Positions 1 through 22,800 are shown, counted from the stretch's first letter. The stretch: DNA of 64,000 nucleotides from Daphnia carinata (GCF_022539665.2 NC_081333.1:744001-808000); one strand, 5' to 3'. Notes: a model not told the origin generated them from the sequence alone. Numbers and translations: made by a program.

Positions 1-2137
1 GCTACAAAATACATCCTTGGTTTGCTTACACCCCTTCACAAAGATGAACGGAGCCAATGGCTTGAAAAGCTAGTTGATGTAATTCAAAAGCAAGGCCTGT
101 TAGACAGCACAACTGTTGAAAAATCACATATTGAAAAAGCTGCTAAGGTAACATCCCAAACCATTACTTTGTTGTTTGTTTTACATTTGAAAATTCAATT
201 TCAAACTTGTTTTTTTAGGAATGTTGTCAGAATGAATTGGATGAAGCCACCAGTTTGTTAAATGTGATATCTGCCTTTGATGTTCCAAAATTCATCTATA
301 ACACTGAAAGAAAAAAGTATCTTCCATATGAATCTTCAACTGGTCTTCTAAATTTGTTTGGTGATCCGAAAGATAAAGCCGAAATGTTTCGTCATCGGTA
401 CGCTCTTCTTCATCAAAGGTTCGATCTAGTTTTCAACTGATAACCAAATGTTGAAATATAAGTCTGTCTTTGTTGTTCAAGGACCTCCCGCCATAGCCTT
501 TTTACTCCATCTGTTTTAGGATCAAGTTCAACTTCATCGCAAAACAAGTATCAACTACAACCTATTGAATACTTGTTAGGGATGTCAACAAAGTTAACCA
601 ACCTTGTAGTTCTTGGAATGCTAACTTACTTAACTGAAGGAAAATTGCATCTAGAAGATATGACTGGATCTGTTCCTGTGTCACTGAAAGAAACTGTAAT
701 TCTTGTTATTCATTTTGGTTGAACAATCAAAACGTTTTTGGATGTATGTATATGCACATTACGCAAATTTGATCTTATTTTTTTATCATTCAAGAACTTC
801 CATGGTGGGCTGTTTACTGAAAATTGCTTTGTTCTTGGACAAGGCTATTTTCAAGATGGAGTGTTTCACATTGAACATTTAGGCATGCCACCACCTGAAC
901 CAGCCAAAGTTACAAGGTGTAACTATTAAGTTTTTATTCTAGAAGAAAATGTAACACTTATTAAATTATAGAACCTACTTTGGGAACGCAAATTTTTTCG
1001 GTGGTCCTAGTACGTCATGCTTGAAACTTTCTTCTAAGCTGAAAGCGCAAGAAGATCAAAATCCAGAGGCGATGATGGTTTTTCTTTCCGATGTTTGGTT
1101 GGACCAAACAAAAGTATGCCATTACTTTCTATTTTAACAAGCATTTTAGGTTGCTCATATGTTTGTCGTGACAATATTTTATTTAATTGTTTCCATGCTT
1201 TAATAGGTGATGGAAAAGTTGCGCATTCTCTTTGCAGGCTATTGCGAAGATCCTCCAATATGCTTCGTGTTAATGGGAAATTTCCTCTCAAGCACTTCAT
1301 GTAGCACTTCATCAGGACAACTACGCCAATTATTCAAATCGCTTGCCGAAATGATAAAAGAATTTCCCAACCTCGTTGAACAAACCCAATTTGTGTTTGT
1401 TCCGGGTCCATCAGATTCCGGCTTTTGCAACATCCTTCCGAGGTCTGTACATCCTGAAAATAATTTAAGATAAACAATTTTCTTTCAAACACTTTGTTGT
1501 GTACGAAATAATGAACGAATTGCGGTTGTGTTAAACAGCGTGATTTAAGAATCTTGTTTTATTTAGGCCTCCGCTTGCAAAAATTATTCGGGAAGAATTT
1601 ATGCAACGAGTTCCTAATGGTGTGTTTACTACGAATCCATGCCGTATTCAGTATGGAACGAAGGAAATAGTCGTTTTACGTGAAGATATTATAACAAAAA
1701 TGTGCCGAAATGCAATTCATTTCCCTTCTACTGATGATATCCCTCAACAGGTACGTCAAGCTAATACTGGTAGTAAAGTAATATTTTTCAGCTAGTCTTA
1801 CGTATTCTCTGTAGTTTGCTAAATCGCTGACATCGCAAGGCCATTTGTGCCCTCTTCCCAGCGAAATCTGCCCAATCTATTGGCCATACGATCATGCATT
1901 GTATTTGTATCCTTTGCCTGATGCCGTAGTCATTGGCGACCGCTTTGGCGGGTTTGCAGCACAAAATATGGACTGCATCATTTTTAACCCAGTAAGCTAT
2001 CTCTTAGAAAACTCTTTGACATCAGGTGCACTAAATATGTTGTTCAATAGGGACCATTTTCTCGGAACAACTTCAATTTCAAAGTATTCATACCTTTGAG
2101 CTCTCAAGTCGAAGATAGTGAAATTGGCGATAGTTAG
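1..2137 (+). CDS. POLE2: DNA polymerase epsilon subunit 2 (B subunit), 5'-partial
   Basis: This gene encodes the small, non-catalytic subunit of DNA polymerase epsilon, which supports leading-strand replication in the nucleus. The window holds nine exons: 1-147, 219-418, 482-695, 795-916, 972-1113, 1207-1442, 1567-1750, 1815-1991 and 2051-2137. They give 502 residues before the stop. Every intron is GT-AG and frame is kept throughout. Diagnostic stretches are [51 protein letters not shown] and [15 protein letters not shown], the middle ones belonging to the phosphoesterase-fold core that is inactive in this family. Animal orthologues are about 527 residues, so about 25 N-terminal residues lie left of base 1. 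Introns are short (55-124 bases). It converges on the EGLN gene. Family assignment is near certain; only the start is unseen. Confidence 0.94.
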
Positions 2138-2158
2138 TAATTGAAATACATTTTGTTG

Positions 2159-2164
2159 AATAAA
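2159..2164 (+). terminator. poly(A) signal of POLE2
   Basis: An AATAAA lies 22 bases after the POLE2 stop codon and is followed by T- and GT-rich sequence, which implies a very short 3' UTR. Confidence 0.6.
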
Positions 2165-2626
2165 TGTTGTTCGCACGACCTACAGAATGAAGGGGCAAAC
2201 ACTGTGTGTACTTTTTCCGACTGTAACAGACTTTCTATTTTTGTAACAGTATTTACATATATATTTAAGTAACGCAAAATGATACAAGAACAGGGAATAT
2301 ATAGCAACAGGATGACCTCAAATAAGGATTTATTTTAGCATTATGGAAGTAGGATATTTCAAACGGAAATTCCAAGGTAATTTTGTTTTTTTCTCAAAGT
2401 AATTCTCAGCTGGCGTGTAAATTCAGATATTTGATGCCTGAAGAACTAAAGTGAGATGATGAGATGTATGCCTGTACAATTTCTACGCTTTAGGGGCGGC
2501 AATATCTGAGGGGAATTGAATAAGCAGCCTAATAAATCTTATTCAGTTGTCATTGTTGACATTTAATCATCTCGATCAAGTTGGCAAATCAGCGCATACA
2601 AAGTTACTCGTTGGATTTAGTTTTTT
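2165..2626. other. Convergent 3' region between POLE2 and EGLN
   Basis: This 460-base stretch separates the converging stop codons. On the minus strand an AATAAA (plus-strand TTTATT at 2329-2334) is a plausible poly(A) signal for EGLN, giving a 3' UTR of about 300 bases. No further gene is seen. Confidence 0.5.
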
Positions 2627-4412
<1,786 letters not shown>

Positions 4413-4422
4413 TTGAATAAGT

Positions 4423-4539
4423 CACGTACACCATTCCAATTCCAACAATCCTGTTGTAAAGCGGGCGGAGTTTAGAGCTCCGTTCTGTTACCAATATTTA
4501 TGCTCCCTAAACACACGTCATATTATTTGGAGTTACGTG
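4423..4539. promoter_or_regulatory. Cluster of three HIF-type ACGTG cores upstream of EGLN
   Basis: ACGTG occurs on the minus strand at 4423-4427 and 4514-4518 and on the plus strand at 4535-4539, all within 130 bases of the EGLN start codon. RCGTG is the core of hypoxia response elements. EGLN-family genes are HIF targets in other animals. Binding is inferred only. Confidence 0.4.
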
Positions 4540-5237
4540 GTAGCCCTAAAGTAAAGCATGAATGAGGACTGCATAGAATTCGATTGGCTACTCATTCAGT
4601 GAAATAATTTTTTTGCAGTAAAATAAAACAATTGCTCGAAAGCGTTAGAGTAGCCGAAGACTACTCTACGGGCCTAGCAAACATGCCTTACGGTTTAAAA
4701 GGGCCTGTACACGGAAAATACCAATCATTTTAAAATCATTAGCTTACTTTCTTGGTATATTTAGTATATTTTTTAGTTATTTTTTGTACTCAAGATTAAC
4801 GTATATTCCTGAGCTTTATTTTAATACCTTTTTCTTATACACATTAAAACATATTTCGGAAATTCCCAGATAATTTAGCAGGGAATTTAACTTCATTTCA
4901 GTTCTTATACTTCCAAAGCCTAAACCAAAGGAAGCGAGGGCGAACTCTAATGTGATGACTTCTTATTCAAAAAGAAAGAAAAAAGTAATAACTATCAGTA
5001 ACGTAGGTTATAAAATATAAATTGCTGGTAGTGATTCACAGCTGGTAAGTTAACAACGTCAATTGCCAGGACACAATGTATCGTTGAAATTTAAGCATCA
5101 GGGGGTTCGATGTCCATTGCTACGCTATACGTTAATGTTAATATAACAATGACGGTATAAAGTCTCCTCAAGGACCCATTTATTTATCGAACTTAAACCA
5201 ACAGATCGAACGATATCGACCGAAATTCCACGGTAAG
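4540..5237. other. EGLN upstream and EPRS 3' region
   Basis: This is AT-rich sequence without a supported gene. A minus-strand AATAAA (plus TTTATT at 5179-5184) lies 54 bases beyond the EPRS stop codon and is the likely EPRS poly(A) signal. The right-hand part of the stretch would therefore be EPRS 3' UTR and the left part EGLN promoter. Confidence 0.45.
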
Positions 5238-12189
<6,952 letters not shown>

Positions 12190-12205
<16 letters not shown>

Positions 12206-12252
12206 ACTGGTAAATTTGCTGATGAAATTCGGTAATTCACAGTCAAGACCAT
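12190..12252 (-). other. Possible overlapping upstream ORF at EPRS start
   Basis: An ATG 47 bases upstream of the EPRS start (12250-12252, minus strand) opens a 20-codon frame that passes the main ATG out of frame and stops at 12190-12192. It matters only if the mRNA begins upstream of it, which the sequence does not show. Confidence 0.25.
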
Positions 12253-15200
12253 GCGACAACCTCACTTCTATCCTGAGATGAGAAGAACGGAGACTATGAC
12301 GTGAAACAAAAATAGAAAAATACCATGCCTGGAACTAACGCCATCTGGGATCGGCCACTGTGATTCCGTGCTTTACACAGTGCACGAGGTCGTCAAACTC
12401 ATTTCACCCTACTACTTCAAAGACCGGGTCCTGAAGGAGGCTTTTAACTTGACAAAAGGCTGTAAAAGTTTCCTACAGACAGCATTTATCTTGTTTATCA
12501 ATCTACCTCTCGCAGTACAGGAAGTAAAGAAACATGCAAAAATCTCCAGCTCTCAGGTAGTCTATCCTGATAGCGTTTGGGCTTCCACACGAAATGCCGC
12601 CAAAGTTGAAGGGAAAAGCGAAAACTTCTGAGACTGATATATCACGAATTGCGATGGATCAGCTTCTCATGTTGGTTCAGCAATCCACGACTATCATTCT
12701 GCGTTCGCCAATGCCATTTCTGCAAACCCCCTTAAAGTATGCATGTTGAATTGTGGATTCCCTGTTGAATTCAATGGTTGGATGACTCCCGAATACTTAG
12801 TAATTTATCACAAGTTTCATTTTGCTAGATTTTTAAACTGCTTTTTTCCCATCAGGTTTCCTCGAAATTCCAACTCCTGAGTGCCTGAATATAACAACTG
12901 GCGTTTTTTCTTTCTTTTTTTTTTTCTTATTTTTTGTTTTTTAGTTTTTTTTTTTTTTTTTTTGCCACCAAATCAACTTTCTTTCTCATGAAACTCTTGT
13001 GTAAGTCTTTCTTATCCTGACAGTCTTTAACGATCAGTTTCTTCTTCACCATAACTTCAAAAGGAGTTCCTGGAATTCATAAATTATGGAACATTTATTC
13101 TCTGCACCGTCTGACAAAGTTTGGCAAAAGAACCCTTGTAAATTCGTATCTTTCTAAATTAAAGTAGTTAATTCGAATGATAATCACTTTCTGATATGTG
13201 CGTGGGTACCCCTCGATTCCAAATCATATCATGTAGCGGTCCCACCGAACAATATAGATTGGCCGCCTGATAGAACGAATTCCTGCATGTACTCGCCATC
13301 TATATTGCGTATGGCCTGACAGGATATGAGTTTACTTGTGAATAACAGATGGCTCTGTTCATTTTTCGTATATTATTAATAGGAGTATCTAAAGAAAATG
13401 GATCGTCGTTCTTGTTCTACCAAAGACACTTATTGCAGTAAACTTAGACAGCTCAGTAAAAGAAAATAACTCATAAAAAACTTTCCAAAAATTCGGCAAA
13501 CAAACTAGCACAACTGAATTTGATCTGAGTCAATAGAGTTCGATCGAGTCTCATCGCTCTGGATTAAGAGCTAAAAATGACACGTAAAACATTGAAGCCC
13601 AGGATTTTACATCAGTAGCCACAGGCGATGAAAATGTAATAATCGTTACCAAACCCTGCAATAAAATTAAGTGGGTTAAAACAAATAGAAACTCCACACA
13701 TTCATAAGGCGAAAAATACGCATCTAGGAAGCCGAGAACATAAACAAGACTGGCACTATGCCAATAATGGTACAATGGTGGAATTGATTGGCATACGCCG
13801 TTTTATCAGACGCAATCATTTATAGCTTAACAAGCATCTCTGTAAATTTGCCTTCGGGGGGATTCTGCGCGAGCGCAGCTATCTGATTACGCAACGAATA
13901 CAGTACATTAGCTACGGCACTGCCACTTATCTATGGCTTACATGAAATGTAAGCTTTATTCTTTGATAAATCCTTCGGTCGTTATTTGAATGTCACCTGC
14001 TACTTATAGTAAACTTATTGAGGCAAATCTAATAGACGAATGGGATTTTGAAAGTTATTTATTATTGTTTTAAGATTTCATATAATTTTTGGTTTTAAAT
14101 TTCCAGAATGCATCTGTTTCAAAGGTCAAGTATTCGTGATTCGTGTATTGCAGAGATAAGATGTAATCTTTAGAAAAGTTTTGCTGTTTGCACTTGCAGC
14201 GTATTTCATCACAATTATCGTTTCAATTTGTCATGATTTGTACGGGAAAAAAAGATCCGAAGTGCTATTCGGATTGTGCGATATCCGTTAGCCTTTTTTT
14301 TTTTTAAATCTATTTACTAGGTTGAATTGAAATAAAACCAACACATTTCATGGGAACTCTTCAGTTTTCTGTTTCCGATCTGTGTCACAATCTCGACCCA
14401 TTTGCAATATGCCGTTGCAATGCAAAACAAGAGAAACTTGAATATTTTGAAACACGACATAAAACATTAAGCAAACAAAACAAAACAAATTCGAAAATGA
14501 AGGACAAAAAAATACATTTTAAAAGCTTCGTGTATTTTCCCTAATAAAAGCCCAAGGCATTTAAAAATTTGTACACAGTTCCATAAGAAATGTGGCAAAA
14601 TGCGAGGTCAATGATATCACACAAAAAAATCTATGACGAACCCAACCATCCGATCGGGCATAGTGGGGGGCGAAAACGATGGGTCATGGATGGTTGAAAA
14701 AAAAATTGTATACAGGAAGACAAAATAGTAGGGTATGTCAAAAGAATATCAGCTGAGTGCGAGAACCGAGGGGAGGACGACCGTTATACAGCAGACGCTG
14801 AAAGCTACCGCAAATCGGGTTTTCAAGTGTGCAGTAACTGTTTTTCTTCATCGTTCGCCACCGACATTATCTAGGTCTGTTCGAATCTACCACGCAAATG
14901 TAGGGCTAATGGTCGTCCCTATTTTTCTTTCAAAACTGTCCACTGCAAACAAATCAATTTGCAAATGCGATCGGTGCCAATCGTTTGACGGGGATATACA
15001 GAGAAAAAGAAGAAGTTTGTCATGGACATCGACAACCACCGACCAAAGATACGTAGAAAAATCGATAGACATCAGTGTATGCATTATTTGAAGTGAACAA
15101 GCAGCCATTGACATTCAACTGAATTTCATTTGCGCACTAGAAAATCAAATCGTCTCCCCCCCCCCCCTTCCTTGTCGATGCAAAACTTCTTTTTTTCGTT

Positions 15201-18200
15201 TGTAGAACGTCGTGTTAAAAATGTGAAATAAATCTTTTGAAAGAAAAAGAGGTTCGTACGTATTCAACATACCATTAGGTGATGAAAGTTTTGGCAAGAA
15301 AAAAAAAAGAAAAAAAAAAAAATCTATGTCAACTGTGTTGCAAGATAGCGTAACCCTGACGGACGAGTCACAATCATTTTTCATGCTGGAAAATGAGCAA
15401 AGATGCCATTTGACGTTCTCATTTTCACGGTTCAAACTGAGCCTGTGTGTTGGGTTCTATTCAGACAACGGATAGTTTGCGATACACGGTCCGATTTGTT
15501 CGTATGGTTTGCACTCGATCGTTGTAGAAATGAAACAGAAATGATGGCAAATGAAGTGTGTACAGTACCGGATCAGCAGACGCTCTCGGAAGTTTTTTAA
15601 GAACATCGGACAAAAAAAAACAAAAAAAAAAAAACAGATTCGTACCCTCATTTTTCTTTGTTGTTTCTCGTGGACGGCGGGGTGGGGCGAAAGAGCAGAG
15701 GGGGGAAACCCGACTTGCAAGTCGACTACGATAGGAGGCCATTGGGCAAGGCAAAAAAAAAAAGAAGGAAAGGAGATTCCAAATTCCATATCCACGATTT
15801 GCCACCAGAGGCTCTCCCCTCCACTCTCTATTCGCTACCCGTTTCTCCAGAGCTTTTGTCAGTGTAGCCTCTGCCTGGGCTTCTGCCGCACGTGCGTGGA
15901 GTTGCTGTTCGTTCTGGTTTCAAAACTCGGGGAGAGCGAATACTTTTTTTTTTTTATCGTTTGTGTGTCTTATTGATACTCGAGTGCATAGCAAAGTGTA
16001 CCTAATTGGGAAAGTGACGGTCAAACGAGTTTCTATTTTAATTGATTTTTTTTTGGCTCCCGTCTTACTGGATTAGCTGTCGGACATGTGGGATTTTTCA
16101 AAGCTGCTAAGAAAAGAGAAGAAAACGCTTCAATTTTGGTAGGTTTTCTCATTTGCCTTTCACCCAACGTTTTGTGCACGAGTTTGCTGTCGTTTAGAGA
16201 GACATTACGTGGTTCAGTAATTATTTATACGAGTATACGATACACGTTTCAACGTAGAATGTAAGGAATCATGTGCTTTGGGTGGGGGTTGGATCTCCAT
16301 TTTGTTTTCTGGACAATCATTTTTTTTTGGCGGGTTAAAAAATTGTTGGAAATGATAAAAAAAAAAAAAAAAGCTTTTGTGCGATTGGCGGATTTTTTTT
16401 TTTTTTTTGAAACAAAAGACGTTTTGTCACTTTTCTAGGCTTTTCTCCCCCTCCCCCCCATCTCTTTGATGCATTCCCTAAGGACGTTTTTATAATTCCA
16501 TATGGCATTTCTCAACTGTGCTTTTCTGTTTCATTTTTTCAAAGCATTTGCCAATTCAACCCCCTCCCTGTTTAAGAAAAAGAACATTTTAACGTGTGTA
16601 CGGCTAAAGAATTTGAATGACTAAATTCGACTGATATGCTATATAAGAAACATTGCCGCTAGACAGAGCCATTAACGTTCTACCACTCCATTTGTCCGTC
16701 TTTTATTTTTTGAAAAAAAAAAAAAGAAATGGCGTGATTGATTGCAAAAGAAGAGGTAACCGAAAGTTTATGGGATTATGACTAGTCATGCGATTTCTGT
16801 TACGAGGTTGGTATCAATCTGCAATAGCTGTTATTCATGGCTGCTCTTTTAACGTACTACGCCATTAAACAACGTGAAAACAAACAGCGTCGTCTGCCTC
16901 CTTTCTCTCTTTATATATTGAAATTGAAGCCTTTTCTTGTTATTGAAGAGTTAAAACTCACTTAACCGAAAAACAAGAGAAAAAGGTCTCTCATTAATCT
17001 GGTTTGGTCGTTCTTTTTTTTTTTTCTGTGCCAAAGGTCACCGTTCTCTCATATTATTTTCCCTTTTTTTTTTTTTCTTTCAAAGTTGGTCTGTTTTCTC
17101 CATACAAAAAAAAAAGGCTTTTTTTATGGTTCCAGTACGTTTCTTTTTTTTTTAAGTCCCTCCCAATGCCCCTGTACCCTCCCCATCTACTTGGGAAACA
17201 TAGGTCTCCTCCTGTCCAAATGATGCCCTTAGGGCGTTTTCTTGTGTTCTCACCAGAGGCGCACTTGAAGAAATTCCTATAATAGCACACAGATCTATCA
17301 AACAAAACACAAAAAGATATCCATCCATCCATCCGACGTAAGGGGGGGGGGGGGGGGTGGGATATGTGCTCAAATTCCAATATTCAAATGCGTGCAAATG
17401 TTGTGTGGGCTTTATTGTTTTTGTTTCGTCATTTCGAAATTGTGCACGAATCGGCCAGTCGTTTTTCCTAAAAAAAAAAAGGCTAATCCATGTGTTGTTT
17501 TTCGTTAACGTTAGCAACGGTGGAACAAAAACAGTGGCAAACACAAATGATAAACATTTACGACGTACGTTTGTTGCAATCGTTTTCTCACCGCTACGTG
17601 GTACGCGACATTCTCTTTTTTGTTTGTTACCTTTTGTTCTACCGTTTATATTTTTTATCATCCGCCATTGAATCGTTCGAAAAATCGAAATTGATGCAAG
17701 AAATGATGTTCGAAAAAATGTGTGACATGTGAAGTACGTGGGGTGAATCGAACGATTAGTTTACCGGCAGATCTCGTGTAAAAAAGGGAGGAGGTGGGTG
17801 GATGGGGTGAACGCTATTGAATTGGCTCTTTCATGTCCGGAGGGAAGTTTTTGGGGTGGGGTTGACGAGAGTAGGATGGGGGTGGGGTTCCCCCCTTTGT
17901 CGCCAGAAGCATTTTTCAACTTTTATTTGATATTGAACGTCACGTTAGTCGCTGACTTGTCCCGTAATTAAGTTACATAAACTCGTTATATGTTGGCACT
18001 CGAATGAAAAACAGATTTTGTTTTTGGCCATTATTAAATTTTGTTTTTGCAGTGGTTCTTGACGTTATCGCAACGGACGATGAAAACTATTTGATGAACG
18101 ATGATGAAAAATGAATGTGAAACTGTTTTCTTTATTGATCTAATTTAGCTGTAAGATTGAAAGAAAATGTACGACTCGCTTATAGTTTTCCTTGTTTAAG

Positions 18201-19240
18201 GCTTTTCTAACGGGACAGTAGAAATTGCTCTCTTTCTCTCTTGGGCAGTTTTCTTAATTTGTTTAATTCAACGTCGGGAGGGCTAGATGGTTTCAGCAAC
18301 GACGCAAAACTGGTCGTGCCGCTCGATTGTCCGATCGATCTCTCGTAGCCTCCATTTTGAATAGAAGGGGAGGATGATGCATAGACTAAAGACCAATTCC
18401 ATTACTCGATTTTTTCAACAGAAAATATGTGTGTATGCAGGTAAAAAAAAAAAGAAAGAGGCTCAAGCCGTGTATGACCTGCGGCTACGTTTCGTTTTAT
18501 TTGACGTTGAAAGGCAACGTGGAACATCCTGCGTGGAAATGTTTGCTCCGACTTCCGCTTTCGTGTCGACGTGAAAAACATCTCTCTCTTTATTTTCGGG
18601 AGATGAGCTTCTTTGTCTTGTTCTCTTTCTTTTATAGACCGTTTTATTTCATGCATAATTGAGACAAACGCTGGCAGCCACAAGCCTCGCTATCTAATCG
18701 TTTGAGAGCAGTTGTTTTTTAGTAGCAGGAATTGTGAGTTTAAAAAGAAAAAAAAAAAGGGAAGCTGATAAGTAGTTACCTGCTAATGTTTTTGTTTAAA
18801 TTCCCATTTTGGGAGATTCTCGAAACAAAAAATTTTTTTTACATGGACAAAACATCGACGTGCCAGGTAGCACTTAAACTCGTGGACCTTAAATGGATAC
18901 AATCCAACTTGATGTTGTTTGTTTTTTCCCGTTTTCCGATATAGTTTCCTTTGAATTAAAAAAAAAAAAAGTTTTTCTCGGTTAGATTGTAACGAAATTC
19001 ATTTTTTTTTTTTTTAAAGTGGGTCATGAGTTTTCGGAGGAAAACCGCGTTTTCGTTTCCTTGATCCTCTTTTGTTTTTATTGGCAACGAGATGGAAAAT
19101 AGATAAGGTGCCAAGGGCCAATGTTGGTCACTTTCTCACGTAGCCAAATCAAATTTGATTAGCCATCATACGTCAAATGCTAGTGATAAAAACAATCCAA
19201 TTAAATCGAATTTTTTTTTTCTTAAAATTGATTATTACAG
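12253..19240. other. Gene-poor stretch between EPRS and atrophin (divergent promoters, probable leader exons)
   Basis: About 7 kb without a supported coding gene. It holds poly-T/poly-A runs (for example 12939-12963), a C run near 15157-15168 and a G run near 17342-17358. Open frames at 12368-12631, 13551-13775 and 14735-15091 show no family resemblance. Because the atrophin coding exon starts behind a splice acceptor at 19239-19240, at least one non-coding leader exon and the promoter must lie here. The CT-rich, less A/T-biased stretch 15800-15920, with a TCAGT initiator-like site at 15858-15862, is one candidate. Confidence 0.45.
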
Positions 19241-19294
19241 TTGCTGTTGTGTTTTATCTGACTGAAAAAGAAAAAAAAAGAAACGAAGAAAGAA
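19241..19294 (+). other. 5' UTR part of the first coding exon of atrophin
   Basis: A ten-base T run and ATTATTACAG at 19231-19240 form a good splice acceptor. An in-frame TGA at 19259-19261 lies between it and the ATG at 19295, so translation should start at that ATG rather than upstream. Confidence 0.6.
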
Positions 19295-19802
19295 ATGAGT
19301 TCGAATGGAACTGGAGAACTAGTGTGTTCGAAGCCGACGCGCGTGACCGGCAAAAGCGGTTTGGACCGAACGGCCACCGGAAGCGGATTATCAGCTGGTC
19401 GTGCCGTCCAGTCATCAAACAGCGACGCTGCGATGGCCAATAACAAGAACACGCCGGAGAAGAGGAACTCGCCCGCGTGCAGCGAATCGCCGCGCAAAAC
19501 GTTGCGACGTCGCGCTGCCAAAATGGAAGACGAGGATGAAGAGGACGCCGACGTGGCGACGGCCACGACAACTCCGCCGGACGTGACCAACGATTACCCC
19601 GTGATCGTGACGGAAGACAATGTCACCGCGACGGCCAGCGTCGTGGTGGACACTGTGTGCGAGGACGTGTCCGTCGCCGTGACGGGCAAGAAAAACATTC
19701 GCGGCAAAGTGTGGCGAGCTCGCAACGGCGATTACGTCAGATACTTGTGCGTCGACGATGGAGCAGATTATCGGCCAGGAGGTACGTGTCTGTTTTTTTT
19801 TG

Positions 19803-19842
<40 letters not shown>

Positions 19843-22800
19843 GTGGGACATCGTGCAGACACAGTTGACTAGCGTTTTTTTTTTGTTTTACAATGGAAAC
19901 GCGCAGCAGCCGGGAAATGAGTCAACGCCCCCTTACTCGTATTTACGTCCGTTTTTTAGTTCTTTATCTTTCGTTTATTTGGTCGGTTTTTAATTTGAGC
20001 GCTGATGACGACGTATTAATTTGTTTATAAGGACGGGTTGTTGAGACATTCGTTTAGATGTCGCACGGCGTTGTAGACATTGTGCGCAAGAGAGACGTGT
20101 GCAAATGAATTGTTTGCATCCTTAACAAGCTTTTTGTTCGTTTAAAAATCGCTATCATTCCGTTTGCTGCTTCTCGAGAAAAGAAATCATTGTTTTGCAA
20201 TTATGCAGCGCCAAAAGAGGTTGAGGTTGTTGTCTGAAATTGCTTTGAATGCGCAATGTTCGACAAGAAACGAAAATCATGTTGATAACCGACATCCTTT
20301 TTTTTTTTTTTCGTGAAGAAAGAAAGGATGTTGCGAGTCAGACTCTGTGCGGATGGATCGATGATCCGCCTGCTCCAGGAATCATTGGAAGCTCAAAATG
20401 TAAGGAAAGTAAAACGTAGCAACGAGCCCCTTTTTATTTATATTGATGTAAGAGGGGAGGTAGATGTGAAAGGGAAAGCCATGAAGATGTCACGATGAAA
20501 TCAAAAGTCAAACGGCGTTCGCTTTCATTTAGTCTTGCCAAAGTGATTGATTCGGTCGGGTAACTCGTGTTTTTCAAGTGTCGCGTAGTACACAGGTCGT
20601 TACGTAAACCGCCTCTTGACTGGGCGACCAAAGTGTGTATCCATTTCCGATTTATTTTTTTTTTTTTTTTTCTATCTTGTTTGAGGCCAATTTTGTCGTA
20701 ACATTTCAGAGAAACGCCATACGTTAGTTGTGTGTGCGGAAGGAAAAAGAGAAGGGAATGAAGAATAAATGGATAGGATAGAAGGAGAAAAGAAAGGGAT
20801 AAGGAGGAGGAAAAAAAGGGGGGGAGGGAGAGGGACTCGGGAGAGCGCAGGCTTCCGGCTCTTTTAACACACGCACATTGCGACTAGACTATTAAGTGAC
20901 GCTGACTGGTTTCGGTTGTGGTGACAAGCTCGTTTCCTGTTGACTTGTCAGTTATCCCCACCGTGCAATGTCTTTGACAATGAGTATTAGCTTTCCCCCC
21001 CCCCCCTTTTTTTGTTTTTTTTTTTCTAACACGAATTTAACAGTTTGTTTTTTTTTAAATTTAAACGCGTAAATCAATCGGAAACGAAGAAGAAATCGCA
21101 ACATTTTCCCATCAATTTCGCTCATTGATTCGAATTCAAAATGGCATAGATCAAAAGAACATGTTTTTTTGTTTTTTTTTATATTCTGAAGCATCCGTTT
21201 TCATCTCTGTCCGATCGCAACGAAAGAAAATCAAATAACAAAACTCGAGAGATGTGCTGTGGTCGATATTGCTAGTTCATCGACCGGATATCTACTGCCA
21301 GCAAACGACAATCTCATGCAAACTGATTGTATATAGGCCCTCGTTCGTTCTCCTTCTCATGTGTGTGTGTGTTTACGTCGTTTGGCTATGGTGTAGCTCA
21401 ACTCGCGATTAGTTAGGAGACGTTGAACGTGTACCGCCTTGTTTCTATTTTCTACCAAATTGAAAAGGAATGAAAAGGAGAAGAAAATGAAAATGGTGGA
21501 GGGTGTGTGTGTGTGTGTGCTTTCTTTGAACATGAAAGGATCTCTTTTCTACGACGGATTGTGTCATCATCACGACTAGCTTCTAGCCCATCATACCATC
21601 CGATCCGCTAACGTTTGATCTTTTTTGTTTCTTTTGCCTTTTGTCCCCTTTTTCTTATTTTATTTATTTTTATTCCGCCTGCCGGCAATTGCATTTGTAG
21701 TCACGCAAGAATGACAAGAAAAGAGAGAGAGACATTTGAACAGTTGTCACCTGATAACGTGAAGGAGCGACAGTTTTTATCATTAGGCTAACTTGCATGA
21801 GCTAAACGTTTCACTAATTCACGTAGGCAAATTAGCTGCGTGTCTATGTCGATAGATTGGAGATGCCGTCGGCGAATCATTTGATTGTCTAATGTACGTG
21901 GAGTGCAGAGATATTCAGTTTGAGTAATTGAGCAGATTTAGAATGAGTCCGTAACGTTTTTGTTATTTGTTAGGGGGTGGGGGTGGGTGGGGGGGGGGAG
22001 AGAGAAAGGCACCGTACCAGAATTGCCATCGATTAAAGTCGAATATGTCTCGCAACAAAGGAACCGTAGCCGAATGGTGTCATCTAGCGGATGCATTTAG
22101 CAATAACAGACCATGTGGGAAAAAAAAAAAAGAAATAAATGTGGACAAATTGGGGTTTTATTTACTGGGGCTCATCTCTCTTGCGATGCAAATCTTTTTT
22201 TTTTTTTTTTTTTTTTTTCTTCCCTCGATCGTAAGCCAAAGGCAAAATAATAGAAAAACACATTTTATATCCTCTCTCCCTCCCTTTTTTTTTTTTTTCC
22301 TTCCGGAAGCTCTAGACGGTAAACGTGTTGAAAAGGATAATAGCCATCTAGTGAGGAAAAGGATTATCTTTGTTGTATACTAATAACAACTGTCTATGCG
22401 TGTGTGTGTGTATATACACGGGCAAGAATCAAGAAGAAGAAGGAAGGTCAATGACAACAGAGGGAGAGAGAGAGAAAGAAAAAAAAAGAGTTTTCTTTTT
22501 CTTTTATTTTATCGTAAGACCAAGAGTCGACGAGTCGTAAATCAGGAAGTCAAAGATTAGCCCCAACAGCAGGAGCAGAGCAGGAGCAGCAGTTTGGGCA
22601 ACGACAGTGCGTGACTCGAGTTTACTCACGCAAAGATACATTAGTCGTTAACGAGAGAGGGGTGGGCAGGAGAGAAATAGATAAAAATGGGGGGGGGGAA
22701 GGACGAAAAAAAAAAAAATGAAATTTGTTCTGTCGTTTTTTTTTCGGCCCACATTGATCGTATAATAAAATGCGAAAAAAAAAAAAAAAAAAAGAGGGAA

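Noticed and set aside
12368-12631. 88-codon plus-strand frame near EPRS
   Set aside because: No recognisable motif, no splice partner and composition like the surroundings; it may be chance.
13551-13775. 74-residue minus-strand hydrophobic frame
   Set aside because: It looks membrane-like, but an in-frame stop lies close upstream and no exon structure supports a gene.
14735-15091. 118-residue plus-strand frame
   Set aside because: Longest frame of the gene-poor stretch but without family features; plausible by chance in 7 kb.
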